A stretch of DNA of 64,000 bases, taken from assembly GCF_000743575.1 (NCBI RefSeq), contig NZ_JQGC01000001.1, positions 1 through 64,000 of the forward strand, written 5' to 3'. This document shows, piece by piece, positions 9,215 through 17,775 of this stretch. The DNA comes from Devosia riboflavina (GTDB lineage Bacteria > Pseudomonadota > Alphaproteobacteria > Rhizobiales > Devosiaceae). Position 1 is the first letter of the stretch. Each line of letters begins with the position of its first letter. A program made the translations under genes and the position numbers. Below the pieces are notes generated by a model. The model ran no database searches, was not told the DNA's origin, and saw only the letters and a program-made list of their open reading frames with translations.

Positions 9215-9510
9215 GCCGGGTCTCCGCCAAAACGCTGAAACGCGCGCTCCGCGACTGGGAGAAACTGTCCAATGGGCACTCGCCTAGCCCTGAGGATCTG
9301 TCCAGTGCGCCGCTGCTGACGGACTGGGAGCCACGCTGGACCGCGACGGGTGTCATGTTCTTGGTCGGACAGGTTCGGGGGCATCCAAAGCTTCAAGACG
9401 GGCCGTGCAGCACTTCCGTGGTGCTGGCAGCCGATGTCCACGAGGGCTGGGCACGCACAATCAGCCGATATTACCGGCTCGGTCCGCAGCGTGGAGAGAC
9501 CCTCCATTAG
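9211..9510 (+). CDS. Small DUF6634-like protein
   Basis: This 99-residue protein ends in a conserved-looking pattern, GHPKL-x2-GPCSTS followed by WARTISRYYRLG, which I associate with DUF6634, a small uncharacterised alphaproteobacterial family. It starts on the ATGA overlap with the preceding gene and is the last gene of the four-gene module. No signal peptide, membrane segment or catalytic motif is visible. The domain assignment rests on memory of the pattern, so it is tentative; that it is a real gene is well supported by the overlap. Confidence 0.6.
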   Translation: MSRVSAKTLKRALRDWEKLSNGHSPSPEDLSSAPLLTDWEPRWTATGVMFLVGQVRGHPKLQDGPCSTSVVLAADVHEGWARTISRYYRLGPQRGETLH

Positions 9511-9566
9511 CGCCAGCCGGTCCGCACATAGTCGCGGGCTAGCAGCCGAACGTCACCCCATATTGA

Positions 9567-9587
9567 AGTACGGTTCTAAACCGTACT
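9567..9587. promoter_or_regulatory. Perfect 21-bp palindrome, likely KfrA-type operator
   Basis: Arms AGTACGGTT (9567-9575) and AACCGTACT (9579-9587) flank a 3-bp centre. It lies 33 bp before the start of the KfrA-like gene, in an AT-richer stretch suited to a promoter. KfrA proteins are known to repress their own promoters from such inverted repeats, so autoregulation is likely. Confidence 0.7.
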
Positions 9588-9620
9588 ATACTAAACCCTC
9601 AAGTCCATCAGGAGCGCGAT

Positions 9621-10196
9621 ATGAGCGCAGAAATCGCCAGCCTCGAAAAAGTTCGCGCCGCCGTCGCGCAGCTTCATCTGAACAACCAACGCGCCACCGC
9701 CGACGCGGTGATCGCCGCGATCGGCGGTGGCTCGAAACCAACGGTATTGAAGCATCTTAAAACATTGCGTGAGGAGCCGCCGCAAGCGGTGGACGACCTT
9801 CCGGCGGGTATCCTCGATCTGGTCCGGCCAGTCGTCGCGCAGATCTTTGCCGAGGGCCGAAAAGCTGAAGCGGTGCGAACCCGCGATCAGATTGAGCGGC
9901 TGCACCGGATGCTCGGTGACCTGGAGGCCGAGGTGGAAACGCTAGGGGCGGTCAATGCTGCGCTGGACGAGCAAGTCGTCGACTTGGGTCGGGAGCTCGA
10001 TAAGTCCAGCAAGGCTCTGTCGAGCGCCGAAGCGCAGATCGTGGCTAGGGATCGCAAGATCGAGAAACTGACAGCACAGCTCAGCGAAAAGGAAATGGTC
10101 GCCCAGCGCCAACTCGCCGCGGCCATGAAGGGGTTCGATGAGAGACTTACAGCTCTTGCCACGCAGTTGGCTCCTGCGAGTGCGGACAAGAAATAG
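9621..10196 (+). CDS. KfrA-like DNA-binding protein with coiled coil
   Basis: This 191-residue protein has an N-terminal KfrA-type DNA-binding domain (about 1-60, with NNQRATADAVIAAIGGGSKPTVLKHLKTL). A long alpha-helical heptad region runs from about 90 to 170 and is predicted to form a coiled coil. KfrA of IncP plasmids is an autoregulated nucleoid-like DNA-binding protein that helps plasmid stability; chromosomal copies sit in integrated elements. The ATG at 9621 follows CAGGAGCGCG. The palindrome at 9567-9587 is a plausible own operator. It points to a plasmid or conjugative-element origin of the 1-10.4 kb region. Confidence 0.8.
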   Translation: MSAEIASLEKVRAAVAQLHLNNQRATADAVIAAIGGGSKPTVLKHLKTLREEPPQAVDDLPAGILDLVRPVVAQIFAEGRKAEAVRTRDQIERLHRMLGDLEAEVETLGAVNAALDEQVVDLGRELDKSSKALSSAEAQIVARDRKIEKLTAQLSEKEMVAQRQLAAAMKGFDERLTALATQLAPASADKK

Positions 10197-10484
10197 CGCA
10201 ATGGGACTGCGTCTAAACCCACGACTTTTTTGGGCGACACCTCTGGCTATCAGTGGCAAGGACCCCGTTTCGTGCCTGGCTTACCTAGAACGGACCGATT
10301 GCTACGCGCCCCGTTCCGGCCGTTAAGAGCCAAAAAGCCGGTTCTCGAAAGCAGACATGCAAATTTGGCAGGGATAGTTCCGCCAGCAGCCCCCGCTGTT
10401 TCCCCTTCCATACACTACGCGGGATTGTGCATTTGGGCAGTTCAGTCGGTTTGTCGGATATGGGCAAAGCCACGCATCCGGAAG
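10197..10484. other. Intergenic region at right edge of the first island
   Basis: These 288 bases lie between the KfrA-like gene and the convergent ABC permease gene. I see no supported gene, tRNA or clear terminator. It is the likely junction between accessory and core-like DNA. Confidence 0.35.
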
Positions 10485-12170
10485 CTAGAGCAGCGACGCG
10501 CTGGGGGCAAAGCGGCGCGCGGTGACTTCAAGCAGCAGGGCTACCGCCAGGGTCACGGCAACGACGACGGTGGCCAGGGCCGAGGCCGCCGGGGAGTTCC
10601 CCTCATACTGCAGGAAGAACACCATCACGCCCAGCGTCTCTGTGCCGGTTGACCACAGGAGGGCCGAGAGCGTCAATTCGTTGAAGGCGCTCATGAAGAC
10701 GAGGAGGGCACCGGCAATGGTTGCGGGCAGCACCGAGGGCAGCGACAGCTGCACAAGCCGCCGCGGCACGCGCGCACCGAGGATCTGGCCGGCCTCGTCG
10801 AGTGCCGGATCCATCGTGGCGTAGCTTGCCGCGACAGGACGGAGCGCCAGCGGCAAGAAGCGGGCCAGATAGGCGACAAGAATGATCCAGGCGGTGCCAT
10901 AGAGTGACACGCCGAACACCGGCAGTGGCGGCAGGAAGACCATGATTACACCAAGCGCCAGCACAGTGCCGGGAACGGCATAGGGCGCGTCGGCAAGAAG
11001 ATCTAGCAGCCGGGCGAGCGCATTTCGGCGGACGGTGGTCAGGTAGCCGAGGATGAAACTGGCCAGGGCCGAAATCAGCGCAGCGGCGCCGGCCAGAAGA
11101 AAGCTGTTGGTGAAGGCGCGGCGCAGGGCGGCATTGCTGAAAAGGAAGCCGAAATTATCGAGGCTGAGGGTGGCAACGCTCAAGCGAACGCCAAGCGCCG
11201 GAACAAGGGCGCTGGCGATCAGTGCCAGCAGCGGCAGAACCGAAATCAGCAGCACAAGCAGCCAGACGACACACTCCATGGGCAGGCGGAACCTGCCGAG
11301 CGCGAAGGGATCAAGGGGCTGCCCGGTGCGGTCGAGGTAGGAGGTGCGGCGCAGCAACAGCCAGCGGAGCAACAATCCGGCTGCAGCCAGCAGCACCAGC
11401 ACCAGCGACAGGCTCGCCACCTGCGCCAGCGCCGACGGCCCGAAGCCGGTGAGGCGTTGATAGATCAGGGTCGTCAGCACCGTGACGCGCCCGGGGATGC
11501 CGAGCAGTGCCGGCACGCCGAAATTGCCGATGGCCGCGACGAAGGCAAGGGCACCGCCGGCCAACAGGCCCGGCCGGGCCAGTGGCAAGACGATGCGCCA
11601 GAGGATCGCCGTGCGCCGCGCGCCGCTCACGCTGGCGGCTTCGACGAGATCGCGCGGCAGTGCGCGCAAAGAGGTCAGCGTCGCCAGCATGACCAGCGGC
11701 GCATGTTCGAGCCCCATGACCCAGATGATGCCGCCCATGGAATATAGAGGATTGGTGGTGCCCGGTGGCGGCGCAAGGCCGGCGAGGCGTAGGAGCGGGC
11801 TTGAGGGGCCGGTGAGTTCGATCCAGGCCAGGGCCGAGATCTGCGGCGGGATCAGCATGGGCAGCAATAGCAGGAAGCCAAGTGCTGTCCGGCCGCGAAT
11901 GTCGGTCAGATGCAGCACGGCCGCGCCCAGCCCCCCGATCAGCAGCGAGACCATGGTCGCGCCGACCGAGGCAATCATCGTATTGCCGAGTGCGCGTGGC
12001 GCCGCGCGGCTCTGCCAGACGTCGAACAGGATGCCGAAGGCCTGGCCGTCCTCGCCAGGCCGCAGCGCCTCGATCAGCAGCCGGCCGAGCGGCATCACCC
12101 CGACCACGAGCACGTAAAGACACAGTCCGGCGAGGAGGAAAACCTCGCCGGACTGCGAAGGCCACCGCAT
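10485..12170 (-). CDS. Fe3+/2-aminoethylphosphonate-type ABC transporter permease (duplicated)
   Basis: This is an inner-membrane permease of the FbpB/PhnV-like class with two fused permease halves and about 12 membrane segments. Each half has an EAA loop: VEAASVSGARRTAILWRI (first) and LDEAGQILGARVPRR (second). It pairs with the binding protein and ATPase genes upstream on the same strand. From the ATG at 12170 it has 561 residues. An in-frame TTG at 12221 would overlap the preceding gene by 23 bp and give 578; neither has a strong ribosome-binding site. It is the last gene of the operon. The family imports ferric iron, phosphonates or small organics; the substrate is not evident. Confidence 0.85.
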   Translation of the reverse strand: MRWPSQSGEVFLLAGLCLYVLVVGVMPLGRLLIEALRPGEDGQAFGILFDVWQSRAAPRALGNTMIASVGATMVSLLIGGLGAAVLHLTDIRGRTALGFLLLLPMLIPPQISALAWIELTGPSSPLLRLAGLAPPPGTTNPLYSMGGIIWVMGLEHAPLVMLATLTSLRALPRDLVEAASVSGARRTAILWRIVLPLARPGLLAGGALAFVAAIGNFGVPALLGIPGRVTVLTTLIYQRLTGFGPSALAQVASLSLVLVLLAAAGLLLRWLLLRRTSYLDRTGQPLDPFALGRFRLPMECVVWLLVLLISVLPLLALIASALVPALGVRLSVATLSLDNFGFLFSNAALRRAFTNSFLLAGAAALISALASFILGYLTTVRRNALARLLDLLADAPYAVPGTVLALGVIMVFLPPLPVFGVSLYGTAWIILVAYLARFLPLALRPVAASYATMDPALDEAGQILGARVPRRLVQLSLPSVLPATIAGALLVFMSAFNELTLSALLWSTGTETLGVMVFFLQYEGNSPAASALATVVVAVTLAVALLLEVTARRFAPSASLL

Positions 12171-12198
12171 GCGCAGGGGTGGCAGCAGGCCCAGGCGA

Positions 12199-13188
12199 TC
12201 AGCCGCCGAAGAGATCGGCAAAGTGCTGCTTGTTGGCTTCGTCGTCGGCCAGCATCTGGTCGAAGTCGGCCGGCAGAATGTTCAGGGAATCGACTTCCGG
12301 ATAGCCTTCGGGAACGGCAACGCCGGCAAAGATCGGGAAGTAGCCCTGGGTGACCGACTGCTCCTGGGCGGACGCGGACAACTGCCAGTCGACAAAGATC
12401 TTGGCAGCTTCGAGCGCGTCGGTGTCCTTGAAGATGGCGATCGGCTGGGTGATGGAGGAAACGCCCTCGGCCGGGAAGACGAAATCGACGGGCGAGCCGT
12501 CCTTCTTGGCGTTGAGCGCCATATATTCGATGATGATGCCATAGGGCTTTTCGCCACGCGCCACGGCCTCGACCACGGTGCCATTGCCCTGGCCGGCCAC
12601 GGCGCCATTGTCAGCGAGAGTCTCGTAATATTCCCAGCCGAATTCGGGCTGCTGCACAACGGTGCCGACATGGATGACGGCCGCGCCGGAATAAAGCGGG
12701 CTCGGCATGATGAGGCCTGAGGCGATCTCGGGCTGGGTGAGGTCGGCCCAGGCAGTCGGCGGCGTGTCGACCAGGTCGGTGTTGTAGATGATGCCGGTGG
12801 TGATCAGCTTGGTGCCGAAAAAGGTCATGTCCGGATCAACGACGCTGGCCGGAAGGTTTTCGACCGGCGCGTCGGTATAGGCATAGAGCAGGCCTTCGTT
12901 CTTGAGCTGCGTCATGGCGACCGCATCGGCGATCAGGATGACGTCGGCCTGGACCTGACCGGCGGCCACTTCGGCCTGCAGCTTGCTCATCACTTCGGTC
13001 GTGCCCGAACGGAAGAGTTCGACGGTGATCTCGGGGTGATCGACGTTGAACGCCTCGATCACGGCTGTCATCTGCTCGGTGGGCTGGGACGTATAGACGG
13101 TGATGGTCGAGCCATCCTGGGCCAGAACGGAGGCCGGAACGGCCGAAATGGCGAAGGCTGCCGCAAGGCGAAGAAGCGTTGTTTTCAT
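12199..13188 (-). CDS. Periplasmic binding protein, Fe3+/phosphonate type ABC importer
   Basis: The protein has 329 residues from the ATG at 13188. A Sec signal peptide is clear (MKTTLLRLAAAFAISAVPASVLA, cleavage near ALA-QD). The mature part begins TITVYTSQPTEQ and carries the pattern of the FutA/AfuA/PhnS binding proteins (VILIADAVAMTQLKNEGLLY). It captures the substrate for the two-half permease downstream. Earlier in-frame starts at 13200 and 13254 would place extra residues before the signal peptide and are less likely. A 77-bp gap separates it from the metallo-hydrolase gene upstream. Substrate uncertain: iron is as plausible as 2-aminoethylphosphonate or another organophosphonate. Confidence 0.85.
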   Translation of the reverse strand: MKTTLLRLAAAFAISAVPASVLAQDGSTITVYTSQPTEQMTAVIEAFNVDHPEITVELFRSGTTEVMSKLQAEVAAGQVQADVILIADAVAMTQLKNEGLLYAYTDAPVENLPASVVDPDMTFFGTKLITTGIIYNTDLVDTPPTAWADLTQPEIASGLIMPSPLYSGAAVIHVGTVVQQPEFGWEYYETLADNGAVAGQGNGTVVEAVARGEKPYGIIIEYMALNAKKDGSPVDFVFPAEGVSSITQPIAIFKDTDALEAAKIFVDWQLSASAQEQSVTQGYFPIFAGVAVPEGYPEVDSLNILPADFDQMLADDEANKQHFADLFGG

Positions 13189-13265
13189 CGGATTTTCCAT
13201 CGTGTGACCCGCGGGTGCGAGCGTCGGAGGGGACGTAGCCAAATCGCGTGACATCGGCGTGACGC

Positions 13266-14330
13266 TCAGGCGAGTTGCAGCGCGCCTTCCGTCCAGGGGA
13301 TGGCGGGCAACGCCGCATGCAGGGCGCGGAGTTGTTCCGCCGGCACGAAGGCAGGCATCACGACCTCCGGCTCGACCGCGTCGAGAAGGGCCCGAATATC
13401 TGACAATCGGGGGTGCACGTTCCAGCGCAGGACGCTGGCGCGGCCTCCGGCAACGGCAAGCGCCGCCGGCGTGCCGCGCGAGACATGGCCGGTGAAGACG
13501 ATTTTGACTTCGCCGGTCCGCCAGGTGGCGAGCAATTGCGCGGCGAGACCGCCGCTTGCATCGGCCTTGGCTGCGATCATGACGCCGTCCGGCTCGTCAT
13601 CTGCATAGAGAGTTTCCGTCTGCTCGAGCAGGGAGGCCAGGCGCTCTAGTGCGCCCGGTGCCAGTTCCGCGCCGCCCTCGATCAGCATGGCGGCCACGGC
13701 GCGATGGACGGGGCAGAGGCGGACGCGATGGCCTGCCTCCCACAGCAAGAGCGCCATTTCCAGGCCGCGGCCCGCCGCCGGAGCGGGCAGCAGCAAGGGG
13801 CCGGCGGCGGCAAGTGCGGTCAGTTCGGCAAGGGCCTGCTGCACCGTGCCGTCCCAGGCGCCATAGGAGGCATCGGCAACCAACGCACGCGCGCGCGGCC
13901 AGGGTTCAGCAGGATAGAGGTTGCTTTCGAGCGAGAAGTCGCCGGTATAGAGCAATCCTTCTGCGCCGCCGATCCGCATCCAGACGGCGCCGGGGGCATG
14001 GCCGCAGCGGCCGGTGGCGATCTCGAGGCCGAGATGGCGGGCGGCATCGTCAAAATCGCCGACGGCGCGGATATCGGCGAGCCGTGCGGCAAGGCCGGTG
14101 GCAAAGACCGGGGGGCTGCCGATGTCTCCGAGGCGATACAGGGCACCGGTATGGTCACGGTGGGAATGGCTGACAAGAACTGCGTCCACGGTGCCGACGC
14201 CGACCAGGTCGGGTTCGCGGTCGTCATCGGGCCCCTTGCCGCAATCGAGCAGCAGGCGGCGTCCGGCGATCTCGAGAAGGAAGCAGGCGGGTCCCTTTTG
14301 TCCATAGCCCGATATCGCGGTCAGCCTCAT
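13266..14330 (-). CDS. Metallo-beta-lactamase fold hydrolase with beta-CASP-like domain
   Basis: This 354-residue protein has the MBL signature SHSHRDHTG (about 54-62), a lone metal-site histidine in GHAPGA and an aspartate in YTGDFS. The second half resembles a beta-CASP module: an APAAGRG motif, FTGHVSRGTPA, and a late HPRLSDIRALLDAV-x4-VVMP stretch. MBL/beta-CASP enzymes are mostly nucleases, but small-molecule hydrolases also occur in the fold. It sits inside an ABC importer operon, overlapping the ATPase gene stop by 4 bp (ATGA), so it is co-expressed and may process the imported compound. No signal peptide: cytoplasmic. The beta-CASP call is from motifs by eye. Confidence 0.75.
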   Translation of the reverse strand: MRLTAISGYGQKGPACFLLEIAGRRLLLDCGKGPDDDREPDLVGVGTVDAVLVSHSHRDHTGALYRLGDIGSPPVFATGLAARLADIRAVGDFDDAARHLGLEIATGRCGHAPGAVWMRIGGAEGLLYTGDFSLESNLYPAEPWPRARALVADASYGAWDGTVQQALAELTALAAAGPLLLPAPAAGRGLEMALLLWEAGHRVRLCPVHRAVAAMLIEGGAELAPGALERLASLLEQTETLYADDEPDGVMIAAKADASGGLAAQLLATWRTGEVKIVFTGHVSRGTPAALAVAGGRASVLRWNVHPRLSDIRALLDAVEPEVVMPAFVPAEQLRALHAALPAIPWTEGALQLA

Positions 14331-15382
14331 GCCGGGAGCACCCAGCCGCCGGTCACGGCAAGATCGACACGCGCACCGGGCTCTGGCGCCGCCGCCATGC
14401 CGAGGCCGATGGTCTTGCCGCCAAACTGCTCCAGCGCCAGCGTCACCAGGTGATCGGCGCCGCGGAAGGATGTGTCGACTACCCTGCCGACCAGATGGGG
14501 CCGCAGTCCGGCCGCTGCCGGGACGACGTTTTCGGGACGCAGGCTGAGCTGGGCGGCGCCGACTGCAGCCACACCCGGAAGGTCGAGCGTCACGCCGCCG
14601 AGGGAGACGCGGCGCGTTCGGTCGTCGAGCCGTGCGGCCACGTCGACCGGCAGAACCACCCCCTTGCCGAAAAACTCGGCCACCATCCGCGTCGCCGGCT
14701 GCCCATATAGCTCCTGGGGCGTTCCCAGCTGCTCGATGCGACCGGCATTCATGACGGCGACCCGGTCGGCCAGGGCCATGGCCTCGGCCTGGTCATGCGT
14801 GACAAAGACGAAGGTGGTGCCGGTCTTGCGGTGAATGCGGCGAAACTCGGCCTGCATGGACTCGCGCAGGTGCGGATCGAGATTGGCCAGCGGCTCGTCG
14901 AGCAGGATGAGTTCAGGCTCGGTCACGAGGCAGCGCGCCAGTGCGGTGCGCTGGCGCTGGCCGCCGGACAGTTCGGGCGGTCGGCGACTGCCCAGGCCCT
15001 CGAGTCCAACCATCGCAAGGGCGGCCTCGACCCGTGCCGCGCGCTCGCGGCCGTGCATACCCCGCACCGACAGGCCAAAGCCCACATTTTCGGCGACGCT
15101 CATGTGCGGCCAAAGGGCATAAGACTGAAATACCATGCCCAGCTTGCGCGCTTCGGTCTCAACCCAATGGTCGGGGCCAGCCACCACGCGGCCAGCGATC
15201 TCGATCTCGCCGGAGGTTGGCCGTTCGAGCCCGGCAATCAGGCGCAGCAAGGTGGTCTTGCCGCAGCCGGACGGTCCCAGCAGCGCGAGGAAGGTGCTCG
15301 GCTCGACCGACAGCGTCACATCCTGCAGCACTGCGGTGTTGCCGAAGCGCTTGTTGATCTGCCTCAGTGTGATCTGGTCCAT
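14327..15382 (-). CDS. ABC transporter ATP-binding protein (FbpC/PotA-like)
   Basis: The protein has 351 residues. Walker A GPSGCGKTT, signature LSGGQRQR, Walker B LILLDEPLANLD and the switch histidine in FVTHDQ are all present. A C-terminal TOBE-like domain (about 270-345) marks the MalK/FbpC/PotA branch. It energises the permease encoded at 10485-12170. The ATG at 15382 follows AGGGGAG; a longer frame to 15487 has no good start. It is the first gene of the minus-strand operon, which runs ATPase, metallo-hydrolase, binding protein, permease, and is divergent from the ugp-type operon. Confidence 0.9.
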   Translation of the reverse strand: MDQITLRQINKRFGNTAVLQDVTLSVEPSTFLALLGPSGCGKTTLLRLIAGLERPTSGEIEIAGRVVAGPDHWVETEARKLGMVFQSYALWPHMSVAENVGFGLSVRGMHGRERAARVEAALAMVGLEGLGSRRPPELSGGQRQRTALARCLVTEPELILLDEPLANLDPHLRESMQAEFRRIHRKTGTTFVFVTHDQAEAMALADRVAVMNAGRIEQLGTPQELYGQPATRMVAEFFGKGVVLPVDVAARLDDRTRRVSLGGVTLDLPGVAAVGAAQLSLRPENVVPAAAGLRPHLVGRVVDTSFRGADHLVTLALEQFGGKTIGLGMAAAPEPGARVDLAVTGGWVLPA

Positions 15383-15562
15383 CGCAATCTCCCCTTCGGG
15401 CGGTGGCTGTAGGCAGGCGATGTGACAATCGTGTAACGGCAAGGCCGGCTGCGGGTCTGCCTGGCCTCCGAAGCCAGGAATTCGCACGTCGATCCTCCGT
15501 CACGCAACCTTCGCCTTAGCGTTAAGAAACCGTCAGCTCTGCCGCGTACATCGACCGGGCAA

Positions 15563-15578
15563 TGCAATTACAATTGCA
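15563..15578. promoter_or_regulatory. Perfect palindrome TGCAATT-AC-AATTGCA, likely operator of the ugp-type operon
   Basis: The two 7-bp arms (15563-15569 and 15572-15578) are exact inverted complements. The site lies 10 bp before the binding-protein start, overlapping the leader just upstream of GGGAGAG. AT-cored palindromes of this kind are typical RpiR/HexR-type operators, and an RpiR regulator ends this operon. The link is inference. Confidence 0.6.
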
Positions 15579-15588
15579 GGGAGAGATC

Positions 15589-16848
15589 ATGTCACGCAGT
15601 TTGCACATTTCGATTGCAGCCAGCTTCGTCGCCCTGGCCGCCTCCACCATCGCCGCCCAGGCGCAGACCACAGTCAGCTTTTGGCACAGCTTCAACAATC
15701 GAGCCGGTGAAGCTCTCGAAGAAATCATCGCCAACTACGAAGCCGCCAATCCGGACGTCGACATCCAGGGTGAGTATGTCGGCAACTACAACGACATCGT
15801 CGCTCGCCTGCAGGCCGCCATTCCTGCCAACCGGGCGCCCGCCGCAGTGATCCTGGAGGTCACGCGCTACGGGCTCTTTGCCGATGGCGGTGTGCTGGTG
15901 GACCTCACGCCCTATTTCGAAGCCGACCCGCTCAAGGACGTGCTCTATGATTATGCTCGCGAAATCGGGGTCATAGGGGACAAGAACTATACCGTCCCGT
16001 TCAACTCCTCGACCCCGATCCTGTATTACAACAAGGACATTTTCGCCCGCGCCGGCATTGAGGGCGAGCCCGACCTCGGCACTTTCGACGAGATCCTCAA
16101 GGCTGCCCAGACAATCACCGAAACGCTTGGATCAGAGGGCATCACTGGAATCGCCGCACCCGGCCAGTTCGCACGCTGGGGCCTCGTCATGGCCAATGGC
16201 AGCGACCTCATCGATTCCATGACCGGCGAAATCCTGCTTGATGATCCCAAGACCATCGAGGCCTACGAATGGATGGCATCCCTCGTGGATGAGCACAAGG
16301 TAGCCTCGGCCGACGGTGTCACCGAGGAAGACAACGGACGTGACGCGTTCCTCGCCGGCAAGGTCGGCATCATGATGAACTCGACCGGCAACTATGTCGG
16401 CGCCCGCGAAGCTCTCGGCGATAACCTCGGCGTTTTGCCCATGCCCTGCAATCCCGATTGCTCCGTGCCGATCGGCGGCGCCGGCATCGGCATTCTTGCC
16501 AGCGCTCCGCAGGACGTCCAGGACGCGGCCTATGATTTCGTGAGCTATGCCGCCTCGGCCGAAGCCAACGCCATCTGGTTTGCCGCGACCGGCTACCTGC
16601 CGATCAACAAGAACTCGGCCGAACAGCCTGTCGCCGCCGAAGCACTGGCCAACCAGCCGGGCATCGACGTAGCGATCAAGTCCCTTCCCTATGCCCACGG
16701 CCGTGCCCGCACCCCGGTGGTGACCTGGATGCGCACTACCGAGTACGATGTGTGGCAAGCGATGGCCTTGGGCCAGACCCCCGTGGAAGCGGCGATGACC
16801 AAATTCGCTGAAGACACCCGTGCTGAGGAAGCCCGCATCAGCAACTGA
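15589..16848 (+). CDS. ugpB: sn-Glycerol-3-phosphate/glycerophosphodiester ABC binding protein
   Basis: The protein has 419 residues from the ATG at 15589, which follows GGGAGAG. A Sec signal peptide (about 1-25, ending AAQAQ) precedes TVSFWHSFNNRAGEAL, typical of family-1 solute-binding proteins of the UgpB type. It captures substrate in the periplasm for the UgpAE-like permeases. The operon that follows includes two permeases, a glycerophosphodiester phosphodiesterase and a UgpC-like ATPase, the same set as E. coli ugpBAECQ in a slightly different order. Exact ligand (glycerol-3-phosphate or a glycerophosphodiester) is inferred from that context. Confidence 0.85.
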   Translation: MSRSLHISIAASFVALAASTIAAQAQTTVSFWHSFNNRAGEALEEIIANYEAANPDVDIQGEYVGNYNDIVARLQAAIPANRAPAAVILEVTRYGLFADGGVLVDLTPYFEADPLKDVLYDYAREIGVIGDKNYTVPFNSSTPILYYNKDIFARAGIEGEPDLGTFDEILKAAQTITETLGSEGITGIAAPGQFARWGLVMANGSDLIDSMTGEILLDDPKTIEAYEWMASLVDEHKVASADGVTEEDNGRDAFLAGKVGIMMNSTGNYVGAREALGDNLGVLPMPCNPDCSVPIGGAGIGILASAPQDVQDAAYDFVSYAASAEANAIWFAATGYLPINKNSAEQPVAAEALANQPGIDVAIKSLPYAHGRARTPVVTWMRTTEYDVWQAMALGQTPVEAAMTKFAEDTRAEEARISN

Positions 16849-16908
16849 TCCTCTGCCAGATGGGCGGCGGGCCATTTCCGGTCCGCTGCCCTCCCAGGAG
16901 CCTGCGAA

Positions 16909-17775
16909 ATGTCCAAGCTCACGCCCTATCTGCTGGTCGCGCCGCTTGTCGCCTTCATCGCGATTTTTACCTATGTCCCGATCGTTTCGAGCGTCGACCT
17001 CAGCTTCCGCTCCTGGAACTTCATGTCGCCGGAAATGCCGTTCGTCGGCTTTTCCAACTATGCGCGGCTCTTTGCCTGGGACGACTTTTGGGATTCGCTC
17101 AAGGTCACGACGATCTTTGCGGTCATATCGGTGCCGATCAGGCTGGTGCTGGCCCTGGCCATCGCGAGCTACCTCAAGCGCGAAACGCTGAGCTCGCGAG
17201 TCTTGCGCGGGGCCATGTTTCTGCCGACCATCACTTCGACGGTCTCGATCGCGGTTGTCTTTTCCTGGGTATTCTCCACCGACTATGGTCTCGCCAACGG
17301 CCTACTGACCGCCATGGGGCTGGGCAAGGTACCGTGGCTGCAGGACCCGAGCGTGACGCTCCTCGTCCTCATCTTCATCAACACCTGGAAGCAGCTTGGC
17401 TACGACGTCATCATCTATATCGCCGGGCTGCAGGCGGTGCCTCAGGAGCTCTACGACGCTGCCGCCATGGACGGGGGACGGCGCTTCCAGGTGTTCCGGC
17501 GGGTCACCGTGCCGCTCATTATGCCCACGACCTATTTCCTGCTGGTGATCTCGGTCATCGAGGCCTTCCAGATTTTCACCATCATCAACGTGATGACGCG
17601 CGGCGGGCCGGCGGGAGCGACCGACATGCTGGTGCACCTGCTTTATCGCACCGGCTTCGTGCTCTTCGATATCGGCACGGGCTCGGCGCTCGCCATCATC
17701 CTTTTCGTGCTGCTGATCGGGCTGGCCCTGGTCAAGGCGCGGGCCCTCGGCGCCAAGGTGCACTATGAAGCTTAG
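16909..17775 (+). CDS. ugpA: ABC sugar/glycerol-3-phosphate permease, UgpA-like
   Basis: This 288-residue inner-membrane permease has six predicted membrane helices. The EAA loop is visible as LYDAAAMDGGRRFQVFRRVTVP, the contact site for the ATPase. It follows the binding protein by 60 bp with CAGGAG before the start, and overlaps the next permease gene by 11 bp. With the 17765-18574 product it forms the heterodimeric channel. The UgpA name rests on operon context; sequence alone shows a MalF/UgpA-class permease. Confidence 0.85.
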   Translation: MSKLTPYLLVAPLVAFIAIFTYVPIVSSVDLSFRSWNFMSPEMPFVGFSNYARLFAWDDFWDSLKVTTIFAVISVPIRLVLALAIASYLKRETLSSRVLRGAMFLPTITSTVSIAVVFSWVFSTDYGLANGLLTAMGLGKVPWLQDPSVTLLVLIFINTWKQLGYDVIIYIAGLQAVPQELYDAAAMDGGRRFQVFRRVTVPLIMPTTYFLLVISVIEAFQIFTIINVMTRGGPAGATDMLVHLLYRTGFVLFDIGTGSALAIILFVLLIGLALVKARALGAKVHYEA

